A DNA stretch of 64,000 nucleotides from Bacteroidales bacterium (GTDB taxonomy: Bacteria > Bacteroidota > Bacteroidia > Bacteroidales > UBA1715). The notes under the pieces are model-generated. The model did not search any database and was not told the DNA's origin. It worked only from the letters and a program-made list of their open reading frames with translations. Location: assembly GCA_016714605.1 (NCBI GenBank), contig JADKDL010000049.1:1-64000 (forward strand), in the 5' to 3' direction. Shown piece by piece: positions 8,292-19,179 of this stretch. Each line of letters starts with the position of its first letter. The first letter of the stretch is position 1. A program made the position numbers and the translations under genes.

Positions 8292-9552
8292 ATGAAAGTT
8301 GATGTGCTATTAGGCCTCCAGTGGGGTGATGAAGGAAAAGGAAAAATTGTAGATGTATTAACACCCAATTATGATGTAATTGCTCGATTTCAAGGTGGTC
8401 CGAATGCTGGTCATACCTTAGTTTTTAATGGTGTAAAACACGTTTTACATACAATTCCGTCAGGCATATTCTGAAGTAATGCAATTAATGTTATTGGAAA
8501 TGGAGTGGTTATTGATCCATGTATTTTCAAGGAGGAAATTGACAAATTAATAAATCAAGGAATTGATATTTCAAAAAACCTGATAATATCTACAAGAGCT
8601 CACCTTATATTGCCAAGTCATAAAGCATTAGATGAAGCTTATGAGAATGCTAAAGGCGATAATAAAATTGGCTCAACAAAAAAAGGAATTGGACCTACTT
8701 ATACTGATAAGATAGCCCGAACCGGTATGAGAATAGGTGATATATTACATGGCTTTGAAGAAAAATATAATCAACTAAAAAAACAGTCATTTAGAAATAC
8801 TATCAAGATACTCTTATAGTATTGATATAAATGAGTACGAGAAGAAATGGATGGAAGGCATTGAATTGATTAAGTCTTTCCAAATTCTTGATACCGAATA
8901 TGTTTTAAATAAATACATTCAAGAAGGCAAATCAATACTTGCAGAAGGTGCACAAGGCACTCTATTAGATATTGAATTTGGCTCATACCCGTTTGTTACC
9001 TCTTCAAACACCATAACAGCTGGTGCTTGTACTGGATTGGGCATAGCTCCAAACAGAATAGGCGATGTATTTGGAATATTCAAAGCATATTGCACACGAG
9101 TTGGTAGCGGTCCTTTCCCTACCGAACTATTCGATGACAACGGCAAAGACATGGCTAGAATTGGTAATGAATTTGGCTCAACTACTGGCAGACAAAGAAG
9201 AACCGGATGGTTAGATTTACCTTCTTTAAAATATGCTATAATGCTTAATGGCGTTACAAAACTTATCATTATGAAAGCAGATGTTCTTAATGATTTTGAA
9301 ACAATAAAAGTTTGCACAAAATATAAAATCGACGGCAAAGAGGTTGATTATATTCCTTTTAAAAGCGATCATGCAGAGCCTGTTTATAGAGAATTTAAAG
9401 GATGGAAATATGATACTACGCAATGTACAAACTATGACAGTTTGCCAAGAGAATTAAAAGAATACATCTATTTCATTGAGCATGAAACAGGTATACCTAT
9501 TTATATAGTTTCTGTAGGACCTGATAGAGACAAAACATTTAAAATCAAATAA
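8292..9552 (+). CDS. purA: Adenylosuccinate synthetase (in-frame stop and one frameshift)
   Basis: PurA joins IMP and aspartate using GTP in the first committed step to AMP. The N-terminus has the diagnostic VLLGLQWGDEGKGKIVD and GGPNAGHT. Later segments include GSTKKGIGPTYTDK, SILAEGAQGTLLDIEFGSYPFVTSSN, GRQRRTGWLD and the terminal IVSVGPDRDKTF. The total of about 420 residues matches the family. The frame is interrupted by TGA at 8472-8474, between GIF and SNAINVIG (an Arg codon to TGA would be a one-base change), and by a frameshift between about 8780 and 8830. PurA is usually essential, and all motifs are kept, so these are probably sequence errors. A shared terminator separates it from convergent mutS. 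Confidence 0.93.
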
Positions 9553-9582
9553 TTTTCTATCTATTTGATTTCTGAAAACAAA

Positions 9583-9621
9583 AAAAAATCAAAAGCCTTA
9601 ATATGAAGCTTTTGATTTTTT
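9583..9621. terminator. Bidirectional terminator between purA and mutS
   Basis: An inverted repeat AATCAAAAGC...GCTTTTGATT (9588-9597 area with 9608-9617), flanked by an A run on the left and a T run on the right, sits between convergent genes. It can end both transcripts. Confidence 0.85.
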
Positions 9622-9622
9622 T

Positions 9623-12230
9623 TTATCCACCCAATAATTTCTTTATATCATTGAGCTTAGATAGCGCTTGAAATGGAGTAAGATTATTTATATCAATATT
9701 ATTTATTTGTTCTTTAATATTCATAAGTACAGGGTCATCTAACTGAAATATACTCAATTGATATCCTTCACTATTCTTACTTTTACCAATAGGCTTAGAT
9801 TTTTTGTGTTCCTCTTTATGAGATTTTTCTAACTCAATAAGTATTTCGTTAGCCCTCGCTACTACTACTTTTGGCATACCAGCCATTTTTGCAACATGAA
9901 TACCAAAACTATGCTCGGTACCACCCGGAACAAGTTTTCTCAAAAAAATAACCTTATTGTCAACTTCTTTTATTGAAACATTAAAATTCTTGATACGAGA
10001 AAATTCTTTTTCCATATCATTAAGTTCGTGATAATGAGTTGCAAAAAGCGTTTTAGCTCTACATACCGGATGTTCGTGAAGATATTCAACAATAGCCCAA
10101 GCTATAGAAATTCCATCATAAGTACTTGTGCCTCTGCCCAATTCGTCAAGTAAAATAAGACTTCGCTCCGATACATTATTCAAAATACTTGCAGCCTCAT
10201 TCATTTCAACCATAAAAGTAGATTCACCAGCAGAAATATTATCTGAAGCACCAACTCTGGTAAAAATTTTATCAACTAAGCCTATATGAGCCGATTTTGC
10301 AGGAACAAAACATCCTATCTGTGCCATTAAAGTTATCAAGGCGGTTTGTCTGAGTAATGCAGACTTCCCAGCCATATTTGGACCAGTAATTATGATTATT
10401 TGCTGAGAATCTGAGTCTATAAAAACATCATTTGCAACATACTCTTCTCCTGCAATCATCTGTGTTTCAATAACCGGATGCCGTCCTGATTTAATATCAA
10501 TAACAAACGATTCATTAATAATTGGCTTACAATAATTATTGTCTATTGAAATTGAGGCAAAAGATAATAAACAATCTAACTGAGCCAGCAAATTTGCATT
10601 CAATTGAATAGCTTCTATATATTCTCTAAGCACAAGTACCAAATTATTAAAAATACTTACCTCCAACTCATAAATTTTTCCTTCGGCTCCCAGTATTTTT
10701 TCTTCATATTCCTTAAGTTCTTGGGTAATGTACCTTTCGGCATTTACCAAAGTTTGCTTTCTAATCCAATCGGCAGGAATCTTATCTTTCTGCGAATTTC
10801 TTACTTCAATAAAATAACCAAACACATTATTAAATGCTACTTTAATTTTCGGTATTCCACTCCGCTCCTCTTCTCTTATCTGAAGTTGAAGCAGATAATC
10901 CTTGCCGGTTGCCGATATATTTCTCAAATCATCAAGCTCAACACTAATTCCAGATGCTATAACTCCACCTTTACTTAAAATATTTGGAGGATCGCTCAAC
11001 AACTCCTTCTCAATTTTATCAGATATTGTGATACAGGCATTTTAAACGATCTCCTATCTGCGTTAAAAATTTGATTTTGAAGCCAGACACATTTGCTTAA
11101 TTGGTTCAATTGCCTTCAATGAGTTCTTAAGCTGAACAACTTCTCGGGGCATAATTTTACCTGCAGCAACTCTTGATATAATTCTTTCTAAATCACATAT
11201 TTGTGATAAATTATGTTCTATTTCAGATTTTACGGTAGTGTTTTGAATAAAAAAATCTACCGTTCTAAGTCTATGATTTATTAAATGCATTTCCTTCAAA
11301 GGCAAGGCTATCCATCGCTTAAGCAGCCTTGCTCCCATTGAGGTTATTGTTCTATCTAAAACTGAACATAATGTAGTGGCTCCTTCATTATAAGAACCAA
11401 ACAATTCTAAATTTCTAATAGTAAACCTATCAAGCCAAACAAAATTATCTTCTTCAATTCTAGATATTCTGTTAATATGCCCAAGTTGCTTGTGTTCAGT
11501 GCTATCTAGATAATGCAAAATTGCACCAGCAGCTATAATACCACACTTCATATTTTCAATTCCATAACCTTTTAATGATGTGGTTTCAAAATGTGAAAGC
11601 AAAATATCAGTTGCAGCTTGCTCTGTAAAAATCCAATCGTCTAATTTGAAAATATAGTTTTTGAAATGTAGATTATCTCTAAAAAAAGCTTCTTTTGATT
11701 TTTCAAAAATAATCTCCTTCGGATTTAGACTTCCTATTAATTTGTCTATATATTCTAGACTTCCTTCTGCAACTAAATATTCTCCTGTTGACACATCTAA
11801 AAACGAGATACCTATAACTTGTTTTTCAAATGCAAACTAGCTAAAAAATTATTCTCAGAATTTTTAAAATTGAATCACTAAACGTAACACCTGGAGTAAC
11901 TAATTCAGTAACACCTCTTTTAACAATAGTTTTCGTTTTAGATGGATCTTCTAACTGTTCGCAAATAGCCACCCTTTGCCCTGCTCTAACCAATTTAGGC
12001 AAATAACTGTCAAGTGCATGATATGGAAAACCTGCTAAGGCAACATAAGATGCTGAACCATTCGCTCTTTTTGTAAGAGTTATACCTAAAATTTTAGATG
12101 TATTTACCGCATCTTGCTCAAATGTTTCATAAAAATCGCCTACTCTAAATAAAAGAATTGCATCAGGGTGCTTTTCCTTTATTTTGTAGTATTGTTTCAT
12201 TAAGGGGGTTTCAACCGCTAAATTTGCCAA
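9623..12230 (-). CDS. mutS: DNA mismatch repair protein MutS (four one-base frameshifts)
   Basis: MutS recognises mismatches and loops and recruits MutL. From the ATG at 12230 it opens with TPLMKQYYKIKEKHP and LLFRVGDFYETF, the mismatch-binding domain start. The connector, lever and clamp domains follow. The C-terminal ATPase shows Walker A GPNMAGKSALLRQTAL, LDELGRGTSTYDG and the ATHYHEL switch. The frame is lost near 11860, 11835, 11070 and 11045. Each time a one-base correction, mostly in a T/A run, restores conserved sequence (for example NACITISDKIEKELLSDPP). Corrected length is about 870 residues, normal for MutS. No selective decay is visible in the motifs, so read errors are more likely than a mutator genotype. 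Confidence 0.93.
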
Positions 12231-12333
12231 AATAGTACTTTTTTAAAATTTATTTACAAAGGTACGCTATACATATTTCTATTTTACTACTATTCAATGA
12301 CATTGATTCAACATTTTTTAAACAACAATTTTA

Positions 12334-12341
12334 TACATTTG
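12334..12341 (+). promoter_or_regulatory. Bacteroidota -7 promoter box upstream of sixA-like gene
   Basis: TACATTTG matches TAnnTTTG exactly and lies 47 bp before the start codon of the downstream gene. No clear -33 TTTG at the usual distance. Confidence 0.5.
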
Positions 12342-12388
12342 CATTGATATCTTAAATTGGGACTATTTCAAACTTTCAAATTATTTAT

Positions 12389-12859
12389 ATGAAAAATATT
12401 ATATTATTAAGACACGCAAAAGCAGAAAAAGAGAATTACAACCTGAGCGATTTTGATCGTAAACTCAACGAAAAAGGAATTAAACAGGTAACCGATTTAA
12501 AAGAAACTTTTTTTGATGATACTCCCACACCTGATTTAATTCTTATTAGTTCTGCCCAAAGAACCAAGGAAACATATAATTTACTTTTTGAATCTAAAAA
12601 CTATAAAGCAATTTCAACATACAAACCTGATTTATATTTAGCATCAGTTGATGTAATAGAATCAATAGTTGCCTCTTTACCTGATTCCGTACAAACACTA
12701 TTATTAATAGGTCATAATAATGGCATTTCTGATTTCGCAAATAAATTCGGACTATACATCGGACTCCCAACATGTGGTGTTGTAGTTATCAATTCTCCTC
12801 TTGAAAACTGGACTGATATTTCAAATACTAAGGGTACAATTACATATAAAAGTTTTTAA
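12389..12859 (+). CDS. SixA-type histidine phosphatase
   Basis: A 156-residue protein of the histidine phosphatase superfamily. The catalytic motif LLRHAKAE (about residue 6) places the nucleophilic His after Arg, and the second catalytic His is in LLIGHNNGIS (about residue 108). Short single-domain members of this type are the SixA group, which dephosphorylates phosphohistidine on relay proteins in enteric bacteria. The partner here is unknown, although the window has three sensor kinases. The frame is intact. It is read alone from its own TACATTTG promoter. Confidence 0.88.
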   Translation: MKNIILLRHAKAEKENYNLSDFDRKLNEKGIKQVTDLKETFFDDTPTPDLILISSAQRTKETYNLLFESKNYKAISTYKPDLYLASVDVIESIVASLPDSVQTLLLIGHNNGISDFANKFGLYIGLPTCGVVVINSPLENWTDISNTKGTITYKSF

Positions 12860-13386
12860 TATAATTACTAATTTCTACTTAATATATTTAGTGTTACTTA
12901 ATTATATATTAAACAAATTCAATAAAAATTAATTAAGCATTCTTATAATCCAATTAAAATAAAAAATTAAAAAAAGGATAAAAAAATATTACATTTAAAC
13001 ATTATAATATATTAATTATAAGTGTATTAAACAAATTTAAATAATTACTGATACTGTTTTTTCTATTTAAAAAATAACTATAAAATTAAGCATTTAAATA
13101 AAATAGATAAACTTATATAAAATTAATTCACTAAAATTTCACCCCAAAAAACAATCATATTACTGAACAATAAAATTTATAGTTTATTGATTATCTGATA
13201 CTTTAAACATTTTCAATCACCACTGATATAGGTAAAAACAACTATTTAATAAAATAATTTATTAATAATTAATTTTTTTTAAATACTATATTAAAAAAAA
13301 TCATATATTTGCAATGTTTCGATTATTATTAAAAACAATACATTGCAAATCATTTAGTTACAAATTAATTAATTATTTATTAAAAC
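12860..13386 (+). promoter_or_regulatory. Long AT-rich region upstream of pckG with a TATATTTG promoter
   Basis: 527 bases without a gene, extremely AT-rich. A -7 box TATATTTG lies at 13304-13311, 75 bp upstream of the PEPCK start, and is the likely promoter. The motif TATTAAACAAATT occurs twice (about 12907 and 13025). No structured RNA or terminator for the upstream gene was evident. Confidence 0.5.
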
Positions 13387-15192
13387 ATGGCAAACGATCA
13401 ATCAATGACAAAAAACCAGAAATTAATTGACTGGGTAAACGAGTGGGCAAAAATCTGCCAACCTGATAGTGTATATTGGGTAGACGGTTCAGAAGCTGAA
13501 GACAAAAAACTATTTGATCAAATGGTTGCTTCAGGAATGGCAGTTAAATTAGACGAAAAAAAACGTCCGAATTCATATTACTTTCAGTCAGACCCTAGTG
13601 ATGTGGCTCGAGTAGAGGACAGAACATACATCTGTACTCCTAAGAAAGAAGATGCAGGTCCTACAAATAACTGGGCTGACCCTGCAGAAATGAAAACATT
13701 AATGCTTGGAAAATACAAAGGTTGTATGAAAGGTCGTACAATGTATGTTATTCCTTACAGCATGGGGCCTCTAGGTTCAACCATTGCACACATTGGTATT
13801 GAACTAACTGATTCTCCTTATGTTGTAGTAAACATGAGAACAATGACGAGAATGGGTAAAGCTGTTCTTGATGTTCTAGGTAATGGCGAATTTGTACCTT
13901 GCGTACACACTGTAGGTGCTCCACTTGCTCCAGGACAAAAAGATAAAGCATGGCCTTGTGCTCCAATTGAAGAAAAATATATTACTCATTTCCCAGTAAC
14001 TAAAGAAATTTGGTCTTATGGTTCTGGTTACGGAGGTAATGCACTTTTAGGTAAAAAATGTTTCGCACTTCGTATTGCATCTTATATGGCAAAACAAGAC
14101 GGATGGTTGGCTGAACACATGCTTATCTTAGGTCTTACAAATCCTGAAGGAAAAACTAAATATATCGCTGCTGCATTCCCATCTGCTTGCGGAAAAACAA
14201 ACTTAGCAATGCTTATCCCTACAATTCCAGGATGGACTGTGAAATGTGTTGGTGACGATATCGCTTGGATGAAATACGGAAAAGATGGTCAGCTTTATGC
14301 TATCAACCCAGAAGCTGGTTTCTTCGGTGTTGCTCCATTTACTTCTATGGAAACTAACCCTAATGCAATGCTTTCTTGCAAATCTGACACTATCTATACA
14401 AACGTAGGTTTGACTCCAGACAAAGATATTTGGTGGGATGGTATTGGTGTTGATTGTCCGGAAGGAACAATTACTTGGAAAGGCGAAAAATATACAAAAG
14501 GTAGCGATGTACAAGTAGCTCACCCTAACGCTCGTTTCACTGCAAGAGCAAACAACTGCCCTGCAATTGATCCTGCTTGGGAAGATCCTGCTGGTGTACC
14601 TATTTCGGCTATCTTATTTGGTGGTCGTCGTCCATCTACTGTGCCTCTAGTATATGAAGCAAGAGATTGGAATCACGGAACATTCATGGGTTCTGTAGTA
14701 GGTTCTGAAGTAACTGCTGCTGCTATCGGTCTTAAGGCTGGTGTTCGTCGTGATCCATTTGCAATGTTACCATTCTGCGGATACAATATGGCTGACTATT
14801 TTGGTCATTGGATTAAAGTTGGTGCTGCTGCTCCAGACAAAAACAAATTACCAAAAATATTCAACGTAAACTGGTTCCGTAAAGATAACACAGGACGTTG
14901 GTTATGGCCTGGATTTGGTGAAAATTCAAGAGTTCTTGCTTGGGTATTCGATCGTTGCGATGGAAAAGCTAAAGGAATTGAAACTCCAATTGGTCTAATT
15001 CCAGAAGCGAAAGATATAAATGTACAAGGTTTGAAAGTAACTGCTGAAGATTTGAAAGAACTTCTTAATGTTGACAAAAATCTTTGGAAAGATGAAGTTG
15101 TGCTTATAAAAGAACATTATGCTCGTTTTGGCGACAGACTTCCAAAAGAACTTGCTGCTGAACTCGAAAAACTAGAGAAAAATTTAGCATAG
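13387..15192 (+). CDS. pckG: Phosphoenolpyruvate carboxykinase (GTP)
   Basis: Catalyses oxaloacetate + GTP to PEP + CO2 + GDP, for gluconeogenesis or, in anaerobes, the reverse carboxylation. The 601 residues match the GTP-type family length (ATP-type enzymes are about 540). Diagnostic segments are the kinase-1a P-loop AAFPSACGKTNLAML (about residue 257), CVGDDIAWMKYG, GFFGVAP, the R-A-N-N-C-P motif and FGGRRPSTVPLVYEARDW. The gene is intact and noticeably richer in GC than its flanks, with codon choice suggesting high expression. It is monocistronic, between a strong promoter box and a clear terminator. Confidence 0.97.
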   Translation: MANDQSMTKNQKLIDWVNEWAKICQPDSVYWVDGSEAEDKKLFDQMVASGMAVKLDEKKRPNSYYFQSDPSDVARVEDRTYICTPKKEDAGPTNNWADPAEMKTLMLGKYKGCMKGRTMYVIPYSMGPLGSTIAHIGIELTDSPYVVVNMRTMTRMGKAVLDVLGNGEFVPCVHTVGAPLAPGQKDKAWPCAPIEEKYITHFPVTKEIWSYGSGYGGNALLGKKCFALRIASYMAKQDGWLAEHMLILGLTNPEGKTKYIAAAFPSACGKTNLAMLIPTIPGWTVKCVGDDIAWMKYGKDGQLYAINPEAGFFGVAPFTSMETNPNAMLSCKSDTIYTNVGLTPDKDIWWDGIGVDCPEGTITWKGEKYTKGSDVQVAHPNARFTARANNCPAIDPAWEDPAGVPISAILFGGRRPSTVPLVYEARDWNHGTFMGSVVGSEVTAAAIGLKAGVRRDPFAMLPFCGYNMADYFGHWIKVGAAAPDKNKLPKIFNVNWFRKDNTGRWLWPGFGENSRVLAWVFDRCDGKAKGIETPIGLIPEAKDINVQGLKVTAEDLKELLNVDKNLWKDEVVLIKEHYARFGDRLPKELAAELEKLEKNLA

Positions 15193-15206
15193 TTCATTAT
15201 AATTTT

Positions 15207-15238
15207 AAAAAAAAGCACCTTAATGGTGCTTTTTTTTT
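15207..15238 (+). terminator. Intrinsic terminator of pckG
   Basis: AAAAAAAAGCACC, loop TTAAT, GGTGC then a long T run, immediately after the PEPCK stop. Confidence 0.88.
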
Positions 15239-15320
15239 TCTTTAAATACAGTAATATTCAGTTATCATAAATTATATTTTTTTTCATCATGCTTTTTTCA
15301 TCAATTTACCGACTTTTTTT

Positions 15321-15349
15321 TTTGAATAATAAGATTAATATTACATTTG
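15321..15349 (+). promoter_or_regulatory. Bacteroidota promoter of the TonB receptor operon
   Basis: TTTG at 15321-15324 and TACATTTG at 15342-15349 are separated by 17 bp, close to the TTTG-N17/20-TAnnTTTG consensus. The receptor starts 82 bp downstream. Confidence 0.6.
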
Positions 15350-15431
15350 CCTAACTTATAGTTTTTAAATATTATTATTTATCTATTTATAAGAATTAAA
15401 CAACCAACAAAAAAATAAATAAATTATTATA

Positions 15432-17750
15432 ATGAAATTACTATTATCAATTATTATTTCACTAATTGCATTACATAGCTTTGGACAAAAATATGTAATA
15501 AGCGGATATGTTAAAGACGCTTCAAGTGGTGAAGAGCTCATAGGTGCTACAATACTTGTAAAAGAGACAAATGCAGGTATAGCAACAAATTATTACGGAT
15601 TCTATTCTGTTTCATTGCCTAGTGGCAAATACACAATAATCTGTAGCTATGTAGGTTATGAAACTATGAATAAAACAATTGATTTATCAAAGAACACAAA
15701 TTTTGATTTTGTTCTTGAACCCGAATCTGAACTTATTCAAGAAGTTGTAGTTGGCGCAGAAGCTCTTGACAAAAATATAACTTCGGTAGAGATGAGTGTA
15801 CAAAAGCTCACCCTAAAAGAAATAAAAGCGGTACCCGTAGTTTTCGGCGAAAGAGATATTCTAAAATCATTAACACTTCTACCCGGAGTTAAATCTGGTG
15901 GCGAAGCAACAGGTGGTATTTTTGTAAGAGGTGGAGGTGCCGACCAAAACCTTATATTGCTTGACGAAGCTCCGGTTTACAATGCCTCTCACTTAGGTGG
16001 TTTATTCTCTGTATTTAATGCTGATGCTATTAAAGATGTAAAACTTTTAAAGGTGGTATGCCAGCAGAATACGGTGGTCGTCATCATCTGTATTAGATTA
16101 AAAATGAAAGATGGAAATGATAGAAAACTCTCAGTTTCAGGAGGACTTGGGCTTATTTCATCAAGACTTGCTGCTGAAGGTCCAATAATTAAAGAAAAAA
16201 GTTCATTTATACTTTCTGCAAGAAGATCTTATGCCGATTTATTTCTAAAGTTTAGCCAAGATACTTTATTAAAAAACAACCAATTATTTTTTTATGATTT
16301 TAATGCAAAAGCTAATATAGAATTTAATAGAAAAAATAAATTATTTATTTCAGGCTATTTTGGAAAAGATGTATTGAAGTTTCAAGAAATATTAAATATG
16401 GGATGGAGTAATACTACTGCAACTATAAGATGGAATCATTTATTTACCAATAAATTATTTTTAAACAGTACTTTTATTTATAGCAAGTACTTATATGAAA
16501 CAATGGCATCACTTCAAGGAAATTCATTTGAGCTTAGTTCTGGTATAAAAGATTTCAATATTAAAGAAGATTTCACCTATTTTTTAAATAATAACAATAC
16601 CATTAAATTTGGTTTGCAAGGTATACATCATACTTTTTCTCCTGGTTCATACTCATTCGAATTTGGAGGATTTAGCTATTCAGAAAAAACACCATCTGAA
16701 TATGCTTGGGAAACTGCATTTTATATACAAAACGAGCAAAAAATAACTAAGAATATTTCTATAAATTACGGTGTTAGATTAACAGACTTCATACTTATAG
16801 GTGAATACACAGCTCATAGTAATTATAACGATCAAGGTATACCTCAGAATTCAAAATATTATGCAAAAGGTGAAGTTGTGAAAAATCACTTTGATTTTGA
16901 ACCAAGAGCATCTGCCAATTTTGTAATAAACGAAGAGAATTCCCTGAAGATTTCTGCTGTAAAAACTACACAATATATAAATTTAATACAAAATTCTAGT
17001 GGGCAAACTCCTATAGACTATTGGCTTCCAGCAAATGAAATAATAAAGCCACAATATAGTTATCAGTACGCTATAGGTTATTTCAAAAATTTCAATGAAA
17101 ATATGTTCGAAACTTTTATTGAAATATATTACAAAGATATGTTTAATCAAATAGATATAAAAGATGGTGGAAATGCTTTCAATTATGGCTACATAGAAAA
17201 TGAACTTATTTTTGGAATAGGTCGCTCATATGGAGCTGAAGTAAGCGTGAAGAAAGTTTATGGAAAGTATACCGGTTGGGTAAGTTACACTCTTTCTAAA
17301 ACAGAAAAGAAATTTGATGAATTAGAAAAAATAGGATGGTTTCCTTACAAACAAGATAGAAACCACGATATTTCTATAGTTGGAATGGTTCAAATTTCTA
17401 AGAAAGTAAATTTCTCAACCTCTTGGGTTTTTTATACAGGCGATAAAATCACTACACCATCAGGTAAATATCTAATAGATGGTATTACAGATGTACCGGT
17501 ATATACGGAAAGAAATGGTGCTTCATCAAAAAGTTATCACCGATTAGATATAAGCCTAACTCTTAACTTAAAAGCTAAACCAGGAAGAGAAAATACCCTC
17601 AATTTCTCAATTATTAATGTTTACAATAGACGCAATCCTTTCTTAACTTATTTCGCCGCAATGGAAGGTGTAGATAACGGGACAATGCAGGCTCACGAAG
17701 TATCATTATACCCAATATTACCATCAATTACTTGGAACTTTAAATTTTAA
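15432..17750 (+). CDS. TonB-dependent receptor with carboxypeptidase-like regulatory domain
   Basis: Outer-membrane active transporter. It has a signal peptide (cleaved after about residue 18), a CarboxypepD_reg-like beta domain (ISGYVKDASSGEELIGATI, about 22-105), a plug domain (GIFVRGGGADQNLILLDEAP, about 160-185) and a long beta-barrel ending in aromatic residue F. About 772 residues. Between about 16050 and 16110 the translation turns to nonsense (VVCQQNTVVVIICIRLK) where the family has a GGMPAEYGGRLSSVLDIKMK-type stretch. Three one-base deletions there sum to a codon, so the frame is regained. The adjacent DUF4249 lipoprotein is a standard partner of this receptor type. The substrate is unknown. 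Confidence 0.92.
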   Translation: MKLLLSIIISLIALHSFGQKYVISGYVKDASSGEELIGATILVKETNAGIATNYYGFYSVSLPSGKYTIICSYVGYETMNKTIDLSKNTNFDFVLEPESELIQEVVVGAEALDKNITSVEMSVQKLTLKEIKAVPVVFGERDILKSLTLLPGVKSGGEATGGIFVRGGGADQNLILLDEAPVYNASHLGGLFSVFNADAIKDVKLLKVVCQQNTVVVIICIRLKMKDGNDRKLSVSGGLGLISSRLAAEGPIIKEKSSFILSARRSYADLFLKFSQDTLLKNNQLFFYDFNAKANIEFNRKNKLFISGYFGKDVLKFQEILNMGWSNTTATIRWNHLFTNKLFLNSTFIYSKYLYETMASLQGNSFELSSGIKDFNIKEDFTYFLNNNNTIKFGLQGIHHTFSPGSYSFEFGGFSYSEKTPSEYAWETAFYIQNEQKITKNISINYGVRLTDFILIGEYTAHSNYNDQGIPQNSKYYAKGEVVKNHFDFEPRASANFVINEENSLKISAVKTTQYINLIQNSSGQTPIDYWLPANEIIKPQYSYQYAIGYFKNFNENMFETFIEIYYKDMFNQIDIKDGGNAFNYGYIENELIFGIGRSYGAEVSVKKVYGKYTGWVSYTLSKTEKKFDELEKIGWFPYKQDRNHDISIVGMVQISKKVNFSTSWVFYTGDKITTPSGKYLIDGITDVPVYTERNGASSKSYHRLDISLTLNLKAKPGRENTLNFSIINVYNRRNPFLTYFAAMEGVDNGTMQAHEVSLYPILPSITWNFKF

Positions 17751-17761
17751 TAATACTACCA

Positions 17762-18670
17762 ATGAATAAAATTTCAAAAAAAATTCTTCTCTCATTAATA
17801 ATTGCTGTAACAATTATTTCATGCGATAAAATTGTTACAGTAGATTTAAATGAAAGCAATCCTACAATAGTTATAGAAGGAAACATATCTAATTTAAAAG
17901 ATTCTGCAATTGTAAAAATCACAATGACAGGTGATTATTTTATTCCATATAAAGTACCAGAAGTTGATGTTGATTATGTTGAAATTACTTATGATTCAAC
18001 AGAAACAATCCGTTTAGAAGAAATAAAAAAAGGCTACTACGCTGCACCTATAAAAATCAAGGAATTTAATAAAGAATACCAAATCAAGGTAGTAAGCAAA
18101 GGCAAGACCTATACTGCAAGTTCAACAATTTATGAACCAGTATTAATTGACAGTATTTTAATAACAGACATTGAATTAACTGTTTGGGATACATCATTTG
18201 GATTAGCTAAATTAGCAGATACATTAACTTATAAATTATATTTCGCTGATAATGGAAATACTAAAAATTATTATAGACTTAAAACCTCTGCGAATGATTC
18301 TCTACGTGATGATAAAAATATACAAGAAGACACCTACTTTAATGGTAAAACATATATAATACAATATATGGAAAGATTTAATAAAGATGACACAATTAAT
18401 TTAGAATTAATTCATTATGATCAAAAAACATATACCTTTTATTCTACACTATACTCTTCTTTAAGCGAAGGAGGTTTTGGAGGTACACCATATAATCCTA
18501 CTACGAATTTTGATCAAGATGATGTGTTTGGCTATTTTGCAGCATATGGAGCCGATAGTTATGTTTTACCTTTAAACTATGCTGCAGAACTATTAAAGCA
18601 AAAGGGAGTAAAAACAATTACTTTAAACAGGACACAATTAGATTCACTTAAAAATCTTATTAATCCTTAA
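17762..18670 (+). CDS. DUF4249 family lipoprotein
   Basis: 302 residues with a lipoprotein signal (hydrophobic stretch ending VTIISC, Cys at about 21). A Ser/Ile-rich beta domain follows (NPTIVIEGNISNLKDSAIVK, GKTYTASSTIYEPVLIDSI) that is typical of DUF4249. It starts 11 bp after the TonB receptor. In Bacteroidota this family is nearly always paired with such receptors, presumably as the outer-membrane lipoprotein of an uptake pair analogous to SusD. The ligand is unknown. A strong bidirectional terminator follows. Confidence 0.9.
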   Translation: MNKISKKILLSLIIAVTIISCDKIVTVDLNESNPTIVIEGNISNLKDSAIVKITMTGDYFIPYKVPEVDVDYVEITYDSTETIRLEEIKKGYYAAPIKIKEFNKEYQIKVVSKGKTYTASSTIYEPVLIDSILITDIELTVWDTSFGLAKLADTLTYKLYFADNGNTKNYYRLKTSANDSLRDDKNIQEDTYFNGKTYIIQYMERFNKDDTINLELIHYDQKTYTFYSTLYSSLSEGGFGGTPYNPTTNFDQDDVFGYFAAYGADSYVLPLNYAAELLKQKGVKTITLNRTQLDSLKNLINP

Positions 18671-18692
18671 AAGAGGCACTTAAACACTGATA

Positions 18693-18741
18693 AAAACTAA
18701 AAAGGCGTTGTATAAAATCTATACAACGCCTTTTTAGTTTT
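18693..18741. terminator. Strong bidirectional terminator
   Basis: A 22-bp perfect stem (18693-18714 with 18720-18741) with a 5-base loop, A-rich on one side and T-rich on the other, between the convergent DUF4249 and OsmC genes. Confidence 0.93.
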
Positions 18742-18756
18742 ATGTATTAATATTTT

Positions 18757-19179
18757 TTAATCTAAATATTCAATATTGTGAGTTATAGTAGCAAATTGCC
18801 TAAACATATGCGCAACACCACAATACTGCTCCTGCGAAAGTTCTATAGCTCTTTTCACCTTTTCATCGCTAAGATTATCAGTCTTCTTAAATTGATATAC
18901 AATTTCAATGTTTTTATAGAATTTAGGATGTTCTTCTGTTAAATCAGCATTGACGATAATATTAAAGAATGTAAGATTCAATTTCATTTTTTTCAAAATT
19001 GAAACTACATCCATTCCTGTACAGCCAGCCAATCCGCTTAACAACAACTTTTTGGGAGATGGACCTAAATCTTCACCACCAAAATCTTTGTGTGCATCTA
19101 TATTCAATTGATGACCATCAATTATTGATGAAAAATGCATTCCATTTTTCCACTCTGTAATTACACTTGTTTTAATCAT
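18757..19179 (-). CDS. OsmC family protein
   Basis: A 140-residue protein of the OsmC/Ohr superfamily, which reduces organic hydroperoxides with a Cys pair. The two expected cysteines are present in LAGCTGMDVVSIL (about residue 55) and EQYCGVAHMF (about 123). The family's substrate range is wide, and the sequence fits the general OsmC (YhfA-like) group rather than Ohr. The frame is intact. It lies downstream of recA and bcp on the same strand, but the 160-bp gap suggests separate transcription. Confidence 0.9.
   Translation of the reverse strand: MIKTSVITEWKNGMHFSSIIDGHQLNIDAHKDFGGEDLGPSPKKLLLSGLAGCTGMDVVSILKKMKLNLTFFNIIVNADLTEEHPKFYKNIEIVYQFKKTDNLSDEKVKRAIELSQEQYCGVAHMFRQFATITHNIEYLD

Noticed and set aside
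13748..15077. Minus-strand ORFs inside pckG
   Set aside because: They are shadow frames of a strongly coded gene and show no domain pattern.
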